This document shows, piece after piece, positions 1 through 8,737 of a stretch of DNA of 64,000 bases. The position numbers were made by a program, and so were the translations under genes. The stretch covers positions 26,297-90,296 of the forward strand of contig BTVX01000015.1 of the NCBI GenBank assembly GCA_045862995.1. The letters run 5' to 3'. The stretch comes from UBA2387 sp019454665. GTDB taxonomy: Bacteria; Armatimonadota; Fimbriimonadia; Fimbriimonadales; Fimbriimonadaceae. Below the pieces are notes generated by a model. It searched no databases and was not told where the DNA came from. It saw only the letters and a program-made list of their open reading frames with translations. Position 1 is the first letter of the stretch. Each line of letters starts with the position of its first letter.

Positions 1-763
1 AGCCATCGGCCAGCGTCCAGCCGGTGAACGCCCGGGCGGCTTCGTACACGTCCTGATCAATGTAGCCCACCGGCTCGCCCTTGGTCGCGCCGGGCACGTC
101 TCGCCACCGGTTGTACAGGTCGTTGAGATAGGCGTCTTTGCCCAAGGTGTGAAGTTCGAACAGTTCGCGCGCGTAGTTCTCGTTGGCCGGACTGGCCTTG
201 CTTGATCGGTTGTTCAGGTACACCAGCATGGCGGGCGACTTGGCAACGTCCTCCAGGAAGGCGCGGAAGTTGCCAAGGGCGTGCTTGCGCATGATCCGAT
301 CGTAGTGCGGCCACGCGACGGCGATCGCCACATCGTCGTGCAGGGCGTTCACGTGGAAGTGATCGTGCCAGAAGCCGACCATGACCTCGCGCAGTTGGTA
401 CGGGCTATACAGGGCGCGAATCCAAGTCGCGGCGTTCACTTCGTCGCGTGGGCGGACGCGCTCCTGATAGGGCATCGGCTTCTGCCAATCGCGCAGATGC
501 CAAAGGCTCTTGAGGTCGGCATCGAGCGTTGTGAGCGGGCGATCCTCGTTGACTTTGGGCCACTTGCCCGCCTCCTCGGGGTACTCGATGCGGAACTTCG
601 CCTCGGCCAGTCGCCTGGAAGTTTCGGGGTCGTCGCCCACGGGGGGCGCGAGTTGTTCGTCGAGCCACCGTTTGAGTCCGGCCCGGCCCAGCCGTTCCAG
701 GTCGGCGGCGTTGTGCCCGTAGGCAAGTCGGCCCAAGACGATTGCTTCCTTGGTAGGCTTCAT
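1..763 (-). CDS. DUF1800 family protein, C-terminus cut by window edge
   Basis: Reading from an ATG at 763 towards position 1, the frame is open for 254 codons and runs off the left edge, so only the N-terminal part is here. Seen: FWHDHF near residue 131, LFELHTLG near 201 and ARAFTGW near 243, which together are the hallmark of DUF1800 proteins. These are usually exported, of unknown biochemical role, and often paired with DUF1501 genes in planctomycete- and armatimonad-like genomes. Any DUF1501 partner would lie outside the window. The family call is firm; the function is unknown. Confidence 0.85.
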   Translation of the reverse strand, partial: MKPTKEAIVLGRLAYGHNAADLERLGRAGLKRWLDEQLAPPVGDDPETSRRLAEAKFRIEYPEEAGKWPKVNEDRPLTTLDADLKSLWHLRDWQKPMPYQERVRPRDEVNAATWIRALYSPYQLREVMVGFWHDHFHVNALHDDVAIAVAWPHYDRIMRKHALGNFRAFLEDVAKSPAMLVYLNNRSSKASPANENYARELFELHTLGKDAYLNDLYNRWRDVPGATKGEPVGYIDQDVYEAARAFTGWTLADG

Positions 764-835
764 GGCGGTTTGCTGATAGCATTGTACGACGGCCCGAGGA
801 AAAACCAAGAGGCCAATTTCGCCGAGGCTTGAACG

Positions 836-1255
836 ATGGAGACCCGCTACCCCACCCAGGTTGATCTGTGGCTGTTGCTGGTCGTCGCGGCAGGCATGCT
901 GGTCGGGACGTTTGCCGTCATCGCGGCGGGCGTCGAGAGCGGCGAGTGGGTCGCCGCTGGCGCGTTCGTTCTTGTGTGGGCGCTCGTCCTAGCTTTGGCT
1001 TGGCCGGTCGAATACGTGCTCTCTGACGAGGAGTTGGTCGTCCGCTCGGGCGTCATCCGTTGGCGCGTGCCTCTTGGCGAGTTCGTCTCGATCTCGGCCA
1101 CCCGCGATCCGTCGTCCGCCCCCGCTTGGTCGCTCGATCGCCTGAAGATCACGTATGGCAAGAAGTCCATCATGATCTCCCCGGCCAGGCGCGAGGAGTT
1201 CCTCGATGACCTTGAGCAAAGGGTGCGAGACGCCAGACGGATGGCCAGCCGTTGA
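836..1255 (+). CDS. Membrane-anchored bacterial PH-domain (YyaB-like) protein
   Basis: 139 residues. Two hydrophobic segments (about 11-33 and 40-58) are followed by a short domain with a VLSDEELVVRSG-type strand pair, typical of the bPH_6/YyaB-like group in which a tail of about 70 residues follows two membrane helices. Such domains are thought to be protein-interaction folds at the membrane; no substrate is known. It diverges from the truncated DUF1800 gene and converges on the anti-sigma-like gene, whose stop lies 5 bp beyond its own. The start ATG is 72 bp from the DUF1800 start. Confidence 0.6.
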   Translation: METRYPTQVDLWLLLVVAAGMLVGTFAVIAAGVESGEWVAAGAFVLVWALVLALAWPVEYVLSDEELVVRSGVIRWRVPLGEFVSISATRDPSSAPAWSLDRLKITYGKKSIMISPARREEFLDDLEQRVRDARRMASR

Positions 1256-1259
1256 GCGT

Positions 1260-1772
1260 TCAGGGCAACGTGTTGACGGCCACGACTTTGACACCACCCC
1301 CCGGCGGTGCGCCCGGGCCGCACGCCGTGGGGCTCATCGCGGCGGTCGTGGCTTGGTCGGCAGGCACTTTGCTGGGTGCGTCGGCGGGTGGCGCGGCGGG
1401 TGCTCCGTGAGGCAGGTCGGAACCTGAGCCATCGCGCACCGGCTCGCCAGAATAGGGCTCTTGCAGGTGTTGGGCCGCCTGGTACGCCACGAACACGCCC
1501 GTTACCAGCAGCGCCGCCACCAACACCGTCCACTTGGCCGCGCGAACCACGGGGATCCACGGCTGCACCACGCGGCGCGGACGGCCCCGAACGCCGAGGC
1601 TCAGGCGATGCGAAAGATCTCCGAAGTCCTTCAGCCGTTGCTCGACTTTGGGGTTGAACGCCGCGCGGACCGCGATGAGCCAAGCCTTGGGCCCGCGAAG
1701 CTCGCCCAGTGCGAACAAAGCCAGGTCTTCTTCGTTCGTCGCTCTGGGATGCGTTGGGGGTTCCAGGATCAT
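1260..1772 (-). CDS. Putative anti-sigma factor, single-pass membrane protein
   Basis: 170 residues from an ATG at 1772 that overlaps the sigma factor stop as ATGA, implying translational coupling. The N-terminal 75 residues are soluble and charged, one membrane helix lies near residues 82-100, and the C-terminal half is rich in Pro, Ala and Gly and would lie outside the cytoplasm. That topology, directly downstream of an ECF sigma gene, fits a membrane anti-sigma factor. I see no HxxxCxxC zinc motif, so the role rests on context. Longer versions of this frame extend into the sigma gene and are not needed. Confidence 0.55.
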   Translation of the reverse strand: MILEPPTHPRATNEEDLALFALGELRGPKAWLIAVRAAFNPKVEQRLKDFGDLSHRLSLGVRGRPRRVVQPWIPVVRAAKWTVLVAALLVTGVFVAYQAAQHLQEPYSGEPVRDGSGSDLPHGAPAAPPADAPSKVPADQATTAAMSPTACGPGAPPGGGVKVVAVNTLP

Positions 1773-2359
1773 CGCCCCACCTCCAGGTCTTGCTGGCGAA
1801 GCATACGTTCCATATTGGCCAGCCCGCGATAGAACTGATACTTCACGGTGTTCAAGTTGCGGTCGAGGACCTCGGAAACCTCGCGCAGGTTCATCTCGCC
1901 CGCATAGTACAGATCGAGCACCTCGCGCTGCTCCTCGCTGAGCTGGGCCAGCAGCGAGCGCACGTTCTCGCTGGATTCCAGGGCCGATGCGTGGTCGCTC
2001 GCCGAAGCGCGCTGGATGCCCTCGTCGAGTTGCACCGTCTGTGGGCGGCGCTTCTGCGCCCGGCAATAGTCGCGGTACTTGTTGAAGCAGATCGCGAACA
2101 GCCACGTCTTGAACTGGCTGCCCTGCCGAAACCTCGGCATCGCCGTCCAAGCCGCGATCCAGACGTCTTGCAGGATGTCCTCGACCTGCGTGTCGCCGAC
2201 CCGGCTGCCCAAGAACGTCCGAATCCCCGGAGAGTGGATCTCCCGGAGACGATCAAAGGCAGGTCTGGATCCCTGAGCCGCCTCGCGGACCAACTTGGCC
2301 TCCATCTCGGGCGACTCGTGAACCTCGGCCCGCAGGTTGGAGGCTTGCAGGTAGCTCAC
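1769..2359 (-). CDS. ECF-type RNA polymerase sigma factor
   Basis: 196 residues. Region 2 is recognisable by DILQDVWIAAW and FKTWLFAICFNKYRDY, region 4 by LSEEQREVLDLYY followed by a helix-turn-helix (LREVSEVLDRNLNTVKYQ). These are standard features of extracytoplasmic-function sigma-70 factors, which redirect RNA polymerase to a small regulon and are held by an anti-sigma factor. The next gene, overlapping by 4 bp, is a single-pass membrane protein suited to that role. The inducing signal cannot be read from the sequence. Confidence 0.92.
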   Translation of the reverse strand: MSYLQASNLRAEVHESPEMEAKLVREAAQGSRPAFDRLREIHSPGIRTFLGSRVGDTQVEDILQDVWIAAWTAMPRFRQGSQFKTWLFAICFNKYRDYCRAQKRRPQTVQLDEGIQRASASDHASALESSENVRSLLAQLSEEQREVLDLYYAGEMNLREVSEVLDRNLNTVKYQFYRGLANMERMLRQQDLEVGR

Positions 2360-2511
2360 GCGCGATATGAACTGGGTCTCAGAGGTTTGGATGCATCATT
2401 GGTCGTTGGAGTTCCCCCCGATTGTTGGAAACGACCCAGGGCCCTGAATCCTCGCACGCCGCCGAGGTCTCTCTAGGGTCATACTCCCATTTAGCGGAGC
2501 GACTCAAGACC

Positions 2512-3063
2512 ATGCACCCCAACATCACCGTCGCCGAACTCAAGAGCCGTCTCGAACACGGAGAGCCCATCCAATTGGTGGACGTCCGTGGCGCAGACGA
2601 ATACGCCGTGGGCCACATCCCCGGCGCGATCAACATGCCCCTGGCCGAAGCCGAAAGCCGCGTGGACGACTTGGCCCGACGCTCGCCCGTCGTCCTTGTC
2701 TGCCAATCGGGCCGCCGCGCTGGAATGGCCTGCGAACTGCTCCAAGAGCACCACGATGGCCTGCTGGTGCTCGAAGGCGGCACCCAGGCGTGGATGTCCG
2801 CGAACAACCCCGTCGTCTCCAGCCTCGCGACGCGCTGGGCCCTGGAACGTCAGGTGCGCCTGGGCGCGGGCCTGATGGTCCTTGTCGGCGTGATCCTTGG
2901 CTTCCTCGTCCACCCCGGCTGGTTCGGCCTCGCGGGATTCGTCGGAGCGGGCCTCACCTTCGCCGGGCTCACCAACGTGTGCGGCATGGCGATGGTCCTT
3001 GCCAAGTGCCCATGGAACCAACCCGCCAAGTCCTCCGCGCCCACGCAGGAGGCCCTGCGATGA
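2512..3063 (+). CDS. Rhodanese domain plus DUF2892 membrane tail (YgaP-like)
   Basis: 183 residues from ATG 2512; an upstream in-frame ATG at 2422 would add 30 low-complexity residues and is less likely. Residues 1-105 are a rhodanese domain with VDVRGADEYAVGHIPGAIN and an active-site loop starting at Cys64 (CQSGRR). Two hydrophobic segments (about 122-160) match DUF2892, as in YgaP. Such proteins carry sulfane sulfur at the membrane. The stop overlaps the start of the persulfide dioxygenase gene as ATGA, so the two probably act together on low-molecular-weight persulfides. Confidence 0.85.
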   Translation: MHPNITVAELKSRLEHGEPIQLVDVRGADEYAVGHIPGAINMPLAEAESRVDDLARRSPVVLVCQSGRRAGMACELLQEHHDGLLVLEGGTQAWMSANNPVVSSLATRWALERQVRLGAGLMVLVGVILGFLVHPGWFGLAGFVGAGLTFAGLTNVCGMAMVLAKCPWNQPAKSSAPTQEALR

Positions 3064-4469
3064 TCCTGAAGCGCTTTTACGAGAACCGCCTCGCGCACGC
3101 CAGCTATCTCGTAGGCTGTGCAGCAACGGGCGAAGCCGTCGTCATAGACCCCAACCGAGACTTCGACCAGTATCTCGAAGCTGCCTCCGCGGAGGGGCTG
3201 CGGATTTCAGCGGTCACCGAGACGCACATCCACGCCGACTTTCTCTCGGGCAGCCGCGAACTCGCCCAACTGACCGGTGCCACGCTCTACCTCAGCGACG
3301 AGGGCGATGCCGAGTGGAAGTACGCGTTCGGCGACAACGTCCAACTGGTCAAAGGCGGCGATGAGTTTTGGATCGGCAATCTGAGGGTCGAAGTGATGCA
3401 TACGCCGGGCCATACGCCGGAACACATCTCCTTCCTGGTGACCGACACTCCCGCGGGTTCGACCGTCCAGAGCGCGTTCACGGGAGACTTCGTGTTCGTG
3501 GGCGACGTCGGCCGTCCCGACTTGCTCGAAAAAGCCGCCGGCTATGAAGGCACGATGGAGGCCGGAGCGAGGCGCTTGTTCCGAACGATCCAGCGCTTCA
3601 AAGCCCTTCCCGATCACCTGTTGGTCTGGCCCGCCCACGGGGCGGGGTCGGCGTGCGGCAAATCGCTCGGCGGCGTGCCCGTGAGTACGCTGGGCTACGA
3701 GAAAGCCACGAATTGGGCGTTCAAGATCGCCACCGAGGAGGAGTTCGTTCGGGAAGTGCTCTCCGGCCAGCCCGAGCCGCCGGTTTACTTCGCGCAGATG
3801 AAGGTGCGCAACAAGATCGGCCCGGCGATTCTGGGCGGAGAGCGCGTGCCTCCGCACCTGGGCGATGCCCGCATCGCCGACATCATGAAGGCGGGCGCGC
3901 CCATCGTGGACCTCCGACCCTCGACCGAGTTCGGCGCGGGGTTCATCCCCGGGACGCTCAACATCCCCATGGGCAAGAGCCTGACGAACTGGGCGGGCTG
4001 GCTGTTGCCCTACGACACCCCGTTCTACTTCATCGCCAGCACGCACGAGGAGGCCGCCGAGGCTGCCGCGGCCCTTCGCATGATCGGGCTCGACGATGCG
4101 GCAGGCTGGTTCACGCCCACCGTCCTCGACGCTTGGGTCGCCGCTGGCGGCTCCTTGGGCGAAATCGAGCAGATCGACGCCGACGAGTGCGCCCGCCGAG
4201 GCGGAACCTGCCGCGTGATCGACGTGCGAGGCCTCACCGAATGGGAGGAGGGCCGCATGCCCTTCAGCGAACGGCGCTACCTGGGCACGCTCCGCAAGAA
4301 CCTCGACGGGTTGTCTCGCGAAGAGCCGATCGTGTTGCACTGCGCGGGCGGCGGACGCTCCGCGATCGCCGCGAGCGTGCTCGCCGCCGAAGGGTTTGGC
4401 AGGGTCGCGAACGTGGTGGGCGGATTCGGCGAGTACGCCCGCCGAGGTCATCCGACCGTCTCCGGCTAG
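3060..4469 (+). CDS. Persulfide dioxygenase-like metallo-beta-lactamase with two rhodanese domains
   Basis: 469 residues from ATG 3060, coupled to the upstream rhodanese gene. The metallo-beta-lactamase domain carries THIHAD (residues 55-60) and a TPGHTPEH segment, the metal-ligand pattern of ETHE1-type persulfide dioxygenases, which oxidise glutathione persulfide to sulfite. Two rhodanese-like domains follow. The first (about 270-360) has no Cys in its active-site loop (IASTHEEA); the second has Cys428 in HCAGGGRS. Architecture and context point to sulfide or persulfide detoxification. A hairpin terminator follows 31 bp after the stop. Confidence 0.87.
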   Translation: MILKRFYENRLAHASYLVGCAATGEAVVIDPNRDFDQYLEAASAEGLRISAVTETHIHADFLSGSRELAQLTGATLYLSDEGDAEWKYAFGDNVQLVKGGDEFWIGNLRVEVMHTPGHTPEHISFLVTDTPAGSTVQSAFTGDFVFVGDVGRPDLLEKAAGYEGTMEAGARRLFRTIQRFKALPDHLLVWPAHGAGSACGKSLGGVPVSTLGYEKATNWAFKIATEEEFVREVLSGQPEPPVYFAQMKVRNKIGPAILGGERVPPHLGDARIADIMKAGAPIVDLRPSTEFGAGFIPGTLNIPMGKSLTNWAGWLLPYDTPFYFIASTHEEAAEAAAALRMIGLDDAAGWFTPTVLDAWVAAGGSLGEIEQIDADECARRGGTCRVIDVRGLTEWEEGRMPFSERRYLGTLRKNLDGLSREEPIVLHCAGGGRSAIAASVLAAEGFGRVANVVGGFGEYARRGHPTVSG

Positions 4470-4500
4470 CGCAGCGAGCAACCACGCTACAAACAAGAAA

Positions 4501-4528
4501 CGGGCCCGGTCGCACTCGACCGGGCCCG
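4501..4528. terminator. Perfect 12-bp hairpin between convergent genes
   Basis: Two perfectly complementary 12-base arms (4501-4512 and 4517-4528) enclose the loop CACT. An A-rich run precedes it and TCTTAATT follows, so it could terminate transcription from both sides. It sits between the stop of the persulfide dioxygenase gene (4469) and the stop of the convergent protease gene (4547). Confidence 0.85.
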
Positions 4529-4546
4529 TCTTAATTGACGCGACCT

Positions 4547-6364
4547 CTAGGCTCCAGACTGACCGAAGTTTTTGCGAATGATCAGGAAGTCGTTCGCATT
4601 GACCGTGTTGTCCTTGTTGAGGTCGGCGTTGGCGTTCCAGTTGCCGCTGCCGGGGGAAGAGCCGAACGCGGCGCGCAGGGCCAAGAAGTCCGGGATGCCC
4701 ACGGAGTTGTCCCCGTTGACGTCGCCGTTCTTCAGCGTGAAGTTCTGACCCGTTGCACCGCCCGACGTGATGTTCACGTTGGTGCGCTTCGAGGTCAGCC
4801 ACGTTTGGCCGCGACACGTGATGTCGTAGGTGCCCGTCAACGTGGACGTGAACGAGTACACGCCGTTGGCCGCAGGGACCGGATTGTAGGTCGCGACGAC
4901 CGTGCTCGTGCCCGGGTTGAGCAACTGCACCGTCAGGACTTGGTCGGTCAGCGCGCCGGTCAGGTCTTCCAAGGTCACCGTTCCACTGACCACGGGGCTG
5001 GACTGCACCTCGATGCTGAGGTTGTACATCTGGACGTCGTTCGTTCCCGAGCCGAAGACCCGGATGAAGAACGGACCCGAGCCGTTCAACTGGAAGTTCG
5101 TCAGCGTTTCGCCCTGGCCCGCCCCGTTGGTGTTGACCGTGGTGAGCACCGTGGTCCCGTTCGTGTCGCGCACCTCGAACCCGAGGTTCTGGCGATTGAG
5201 CGTGTTGTACGAGGCCGTGGTGCCGTTGCAGCCGCTCGACTGGTTGCCGATCGTGTAGGTCGCCCCGGTGGGATTCAACGTGACGTTGATCTTGGCGCTG
5301 GCAGGTACCTGGAACTTGTAAAAGTCCACATCGGACGTCTTGTCCAGGCTGACCTGGTTCGTCGGGTGGACCCCGACGCCGAGCGAGCCGAGATCGGTCG
5401 CCGTGCCCGAGGTGTCGTTGTTCTCGAACCGGTCGCCGTAAAACCAGTTGCCGGCCAAAATGTCGTCCAACTGCACCAGGTCGAAGTTGGTGTTCAGGAA
5501 CGGCTCCATGAGCTTGGTCCCGTCGCAGGGAACCGAGTGGCCAAAGCCCAGTCCGTGGCCGTGCTCGTGGCCGAGCGTGTTCCGGAGGAAGCGGTAGTCG
5601 TTCGTGGACGACTGCCAGTTCTCGTCGGTGTCAATGACCATGTCGCCGCTTTGAGGATAGTAGTTGTAGGCCAGGACGCCCGATTGGCCGTCCAGCGACT
5701 TGCCCGCGATGCGGCAGTCCCCGCGCACGCCGGTCGAGCCTGCAGAGCCGCCCGCATTGAGTTCCACGCCGTCGTCGTTGTTCTCTTGGGTGTACACCAG
5801 GCCGGCCACCTGTCCCCAACGCTCGATGGCGGCCGTCAGTTTGGTCTTCCAGAGCGATCCGCCGAACTTGGCGTTCATCTGGGCGTTGAGGTTGCTGGGT
5901 CCACCCCCGAAGCCCGCATTGGGGATGTTGGTCCCGTCTGGAACGTAGGAGTACGTCAGCCGAACAGGATCGCCGTTGCTGCCCGTGCTGGTCTGCTGGG
6001 CGGTCCGACTCCAGCGGGTGCCGGCGTTGTACCAAGGCTCCTGATTGCCCGCCAGCGAGTTGGAGAACTGCCACATCACGCGGCCGATGTACTTGGGATC
6101 GGTGCCCGCCGCAAAGAGCACCGAGACCTTCACACCGTCTGCGGTCGTCCCGATGACGCACATCGGACGATCGTCCGCCGGGTCGCCGAGTTGGGTCAAA
6201 GTCGAGGCCGGGGCACCCGAGACCGAGGCATCCACCCCGGTCAAGGCGCAATCCGCCTTCGGCATGGTTGAATCCGAAACGAGCCAAGCCGCCGTACCGG
6301 CGACCGACACCGCTGAAGCGACCCCAAGGGCCAGCAAAAGTTTGGTTTTCACGATCCTGAGCAT
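4547..6364 (-). CDS. Secreted metzincin-like zinc protease with C-terminal dockerin repeats
   Basis: 605 residues from ATG 6364, chosen because it opens on a signal-peptide-like stretch (basic MLRIVKTK then a hydrophobic core). HEHGHGLGFGH at about residues 262-275 is the HExxHxxGxxH zinc site of metzincins; a Met-containing LMEP follows, plausible as a Met-turn. A beta-rich region resembling a PPC domain and a carboxypeptidase-regulatory-like segment come next. The last 60 residues hold two dockerin-type repeats (GDVNGDNSV and ADLNKDNTV, each ending in an (A/N)FG segment). Dockerins bind calcium and, in cellulosomes, cohesins; here they may be a surface or intramolecular module. Confidence 0.85.
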   Translation of the reverse strand: MLRIVKTKLLLALGVASAVSVAGTAAWLVSDSTMPKADCALTGVDASVSGAPASTLTQLGDPADDRPMCVIGTTADGVKVSVLFAAGTDPKYIGRVMWQFSNSLAGNQEPWYNAGTRWSRTAQQTSTGSNGDPVRLTYSYVPDGTNIPNAGFGGGPSNLNAQMNAKFGGSLWKTKLTAAIERWGQVAGLVYTQENNDDGVELNAGGSAGSTGVRGDCRIAGKSLDGQSGVLAYNYYPQSGDMVIDTDENWQSSTNDYRFLRNTLGHEHGHGLGFGHSVPCDGTKLMEPFLNTNFDLVQLDDILAGNWFYGDRFENNDTSGTATDLGSLGVGVHPTNQVSLDKTSDVDFYKFQVPASAKINVTLNPTGATYTIGNQSSGCNGTTASYNTLNRQNLGFEVRDTNGTTVLTTVNTNGAGQGETLTNFQLNGSGPFFIRVFGSGTNDVQMYNLSIEVQSSPVVSGTVTLEDLTGALTDQVLTVQLLNPGTSTVVATYNPVPAANGVYSFTSTLTGTYDITCRGQTWLTSKRTNVNITSGGATGQNFTLKNGDVNGDNSVGIPDFLALRAAFGSSPGSGNWNANADLNKDNTVNANDFLIIRKNFGQSGA

Positions 6365-6464
6365 TCCTCCAAGAATGTCGTCCCGAAACAAACGGATACG
6401 ACCATGGTCTTGGGACGACGTTGGAGGCGAGATCGTTCGTTTCGGGGAAGTTGAGGTTCCCATT

Positions 6465-7130
6465 TTAGCGTAAAACGCGCCATGCGTCCAACAGAGTTGC
6501 GGCAAACCGGTCGCGATCCCAGGTCTGGGTCGCCCCCCGGTGGGGTCTTGGGAACACCGTCGCGGGGTCCACGAGGGGCTCGCCGCAAGGAATGCTCGCC
6601 TGCACCAGCACCGACCCATCGGCCAACGAAAGTGCGCAACCGCAAACCTTCGCCCCGGTTCGCGAATCCACGATGTCGTTTGGAGAAACATGGGCGAAGC
6701 AATCACCCGTCCGTTCGCCGCCGCGCACGAAAGGCGTCTCCTCGGCGAGCGCCGCATCCAACCCGCATTCGCGCAACGCCGCGACGAGAGGTGCCGTCAG
6801 GGCGCGGTAGGTCCGCTTCACCGCCCGGTCGCGGATTCCCGCAGGCACGTCGGGCAGCAGCGCATCGAGCCGCGCCGCGAGACCCAACGTGACATCGTGA
6901 CCGTGCAACACGGCCTTTCCTCCCGTCGGACGGCGTACGGTCGGCACCGAACACCCGGCGAGGATCTCGCGCTCGTCGCGTTGGAACATGCCCAGACTGA
7001 CCCACGGGCCGCTCCACCCGTAGACGCGGCCAGCGGCTTCATGCTCGGCGAGCGATTCGATCAGGGCGCGGTCGCGGGCCATGTTGGTCGGCCCATCGTG
7101 GCAGCCGTCCGAGACCAATGCGAGCGTCAA
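6465..7130 (-). CDS. Lipoate-protein ligase A / octanoyltransferase family protein
   Basis: 221 residues. RRPTGGKAVLHGHD near residues 66-79 is the signature loop of the LplA/LipM/BirA fold, and CFAHVSPNDIV...GAKVCGCA fits the lipoate-ligase lysine region. These enzymes attach lipoate or octanoate to E2 and GcvH domains of 2-oxoacid dehydrogenases and the glycine cleavage system. Its length suits a stand-alone ligase or a LipM-type octanoyltransferase; sequence alone does not decide. The start overlaps the stop of the upstream membrane protein gene as ATGA. Confidence 0.8.
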   Translation of the reverse strand: MTLALVSDGCHDGPTNMARDRALIESLAEHEAAGRVYGWSGPWVSLGMFQRDEREILAGCSVPTVRRPTGGKAVLHGHDVTLGLAARLDALLPDVPAGIRDRAVKRTYRALTAPLVAALRECGLDAALAEETPFVRGGERTGDCFAHVSPNDIVDSRTGAKVCGCALSLADGSVLVQASIPCGEPLVDPATVFPRPHRGATQTWDRDRFAATLLDAWRVLR

Positions 7131-8002
7131 TGATCGAGCCTCTGCCGAATCGAGTCGTCCAACTCGCGCTCCGCCCGCTTCAGCGCGCCGATCTCGCTCA
7201 AAGTCAGGTCAATGGCCGAGGCCGAGGATTGACGCGCAGCGGTCATGGGACGAACCTGCGGAGCCGGCGCCTGCTCCATCTCGTCGGCCAAGGTTCTCAG
7301 CTTGGTGCCGATTTGGTGCAAGGGCCGCAGCAACGCCGGCTGGTACCCGTACACGTCTTCGTCCGTAGAAGCGTGCTTGACGCCGAGTTTCTTGAGCAAG
7401 TCGTCCACGTCCACGTCGAAGAAGTCCTCCGCCCACTCCAGTATCTCCGGAGAATTCGAGCGTCGCTTGTCCGAAAGGCTCGCTCTGGCAAGGTAGATCG
7501 CCTCGAGCATCGCCTCGTCGCAGGCTCGCAAGGCCTGATCGCGGACCGCGAACCAATGACCTTCCAGAACGTCGGGACTCCACGCCGGCGAATCCAACGC
7601 GGCCCGAACGCGGCTCCAATGGAACGCGCACGCCTCGAGCACCTCGGCGGTGGGCACGTCCATGTAGCGATGCAACCTGCGTCCCTTCACGTGTTCGAGC
7701 ATCTTCTTGGCCGCCTTGTGCGCCTCGACCACAGCCTTCTTGGCCTCGTCCCTGGGGTGGAAGTTGTTGCGGTACAAGACCACCCAGCCCGTCCAGACGG
7801 CGCCCAAGGCCGCCAATCCGCCGAGCATCATCGCGGGCGTGTCGGTGATGGCGGTGGCGAGTCCAGCCACGACAAGAGAGGTGATCGTGCCGCCGACGCC
7901 CAGACCGATCAGCCAGCCCTCGGCCCGCTCCAGCGGGGAGGTCTTGTGCACATGCTCCAGGTATTCCCGGAGTTTCGGAAAATGCCGACGCTTCTTGGAC
8001 AC
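7127..8002 (-). CDS. Hypothetical protein with two membrane helices
   Basis: About 291 residues if the GTG at 8002 is used; an ATG at 8089 is in frame but would overlap the start of the divergent peroxiredoxin gene. Residues about 25-75 hold two adjacent membrane segments. The long C-terminal part is cytoplasmic-looking, charged and helical, with an acidic DFFDVDVDDLLKKLG stretch. No family is recognised. It is translationally coupled (ATGA) to the downstream lipoate ligase-like gene. Confidence 0.6.
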   Translation of the reverse strand: MSKKRRHFPKLREYLEHVHKTSPLERAEGWLIGLGVGGTITSLVVAGLATAITDTPAMMLGGLAALGAVWTGWVVLYRNNFHPRDEAKKAVVEAHKAAKKMLEHVKGRRLHRYMDVPTAEVLEACAFHWSRVRAALDSPAWSPDVLEGHWFAVRDQALRACDEAMLEAIYLARASLSDKRRSNSPEILEWAEDFFDVDVDDLLKKLGVKHASTDEDVYGYQPALLRPLHQIGTKLRTLADEMEQAPAPQVRPMTAARQSSASAIDLTLSEIGALKRAERELDDSIRQRLDH

Positions 8003-8087
8003 GGAACGGCCTATTGTGCGTGATTCTCGGGTCGGGTCTGGGCCCTGGCTCGGGAACCCCTTGCTCGGCTTGCGGCTTGAGAAAGGC

Positions 8088-8702
8088 ATGCGCTCCCTCG
8101 TCGCCTCGCTCGTTGTCCTTGGTATCGCCGCCTTTTCCGCCTCTCAGGTCGCTCCGAGCGCGGCCGAGGCGAAGCCCCTTAAAGCGGGCGACACAGTCCC
8201 CTCCGTCACCCTTCGAAGTGCCTCCGGCGAGTCCGTGCGGCTGGCCGATGCGCTGGCCGGGAAGAAGACCGTGGTCGTGTTCTATCGCGGCGGCTGGTGC
8301 CCGTTCTGCAACCGCCATCTTGCCGAACTTGCCGGCATTCAGGGCGACTTGGCCCGGTTGGGCTACCAAACCATCGCCATCAGCCCGGATCGGCCCGAGG
8401 AACTCGCCAAGGCCGAAGCGCAAGGGAAGGTCGAGTACAGGCGGCTGTCCGATTCGAAGGCCGAGGCCATCCGCGCCTTTGGGCTCGCGTTCCGGGTGGA
8501 CGACAAGACGTTCGAGACCTACCGCGACCAGTACAAGATCGACTTGGAGAAGTCCTCGGGCGAGGCGCACCACCTGCTCCCCGTGCCAGCCGTCTTCCTG
8601 ACCGACGAAAAGGGGATGATCCGGTACGCCCACACCAACCCCGACTACCGCGTGCGCCTCAAGGGCGCCGATCTGCTGGCGGCGGCTCGGTCGTCCAAGT
8701 AG
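8088..8702 (+). CDS. Exported peroxiredoxin-like (AhpC/TSA) protein
   Basis: 204 residues from ATG 8088, preceded by a GAGAAAGG ribosome-binding site. A signal peptide (about residues 1-22) leads into a thioredoxin fold with GGWCPFCNRHL, giving Cys71 and Cys74. The FYRGGWCPFC form is typical of the peroxiredoxin-like branch that reduces hydroperoxides. The predicted location is outside the inner membrane. It is monocistronic and convergent with the dGTPase gene 36 bp downstream. Confidence 0.85.
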   Translation: MRSLVASLVVLGIAAFSASQVAPSAAEAKPLKAGDTVPSVTLRSASGESVRLADALAGKKTVVVFYRGGWCPFCNRHLAELAGIQGDLARLGYQTIAISPDRPEELAKAEAQGKVEYRRLSDSKAEAIRAFGLAFRVDDKTFETYRDQYKIDLEKSSGEAHHLLPVPAVFLTDEKGMIRYAHTNPDYRVRLKGADLLAAARSSK

Positions 8703-8737
8703 AGTTTGCTTGCGGGTTCGCGGAGCGAGTCGAGCTC

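Noticed and set aside
281..832. Plus-strand open frame at the window start
   Set aside because: The minus strand holds a clear DUF1800 protein across the same bases.
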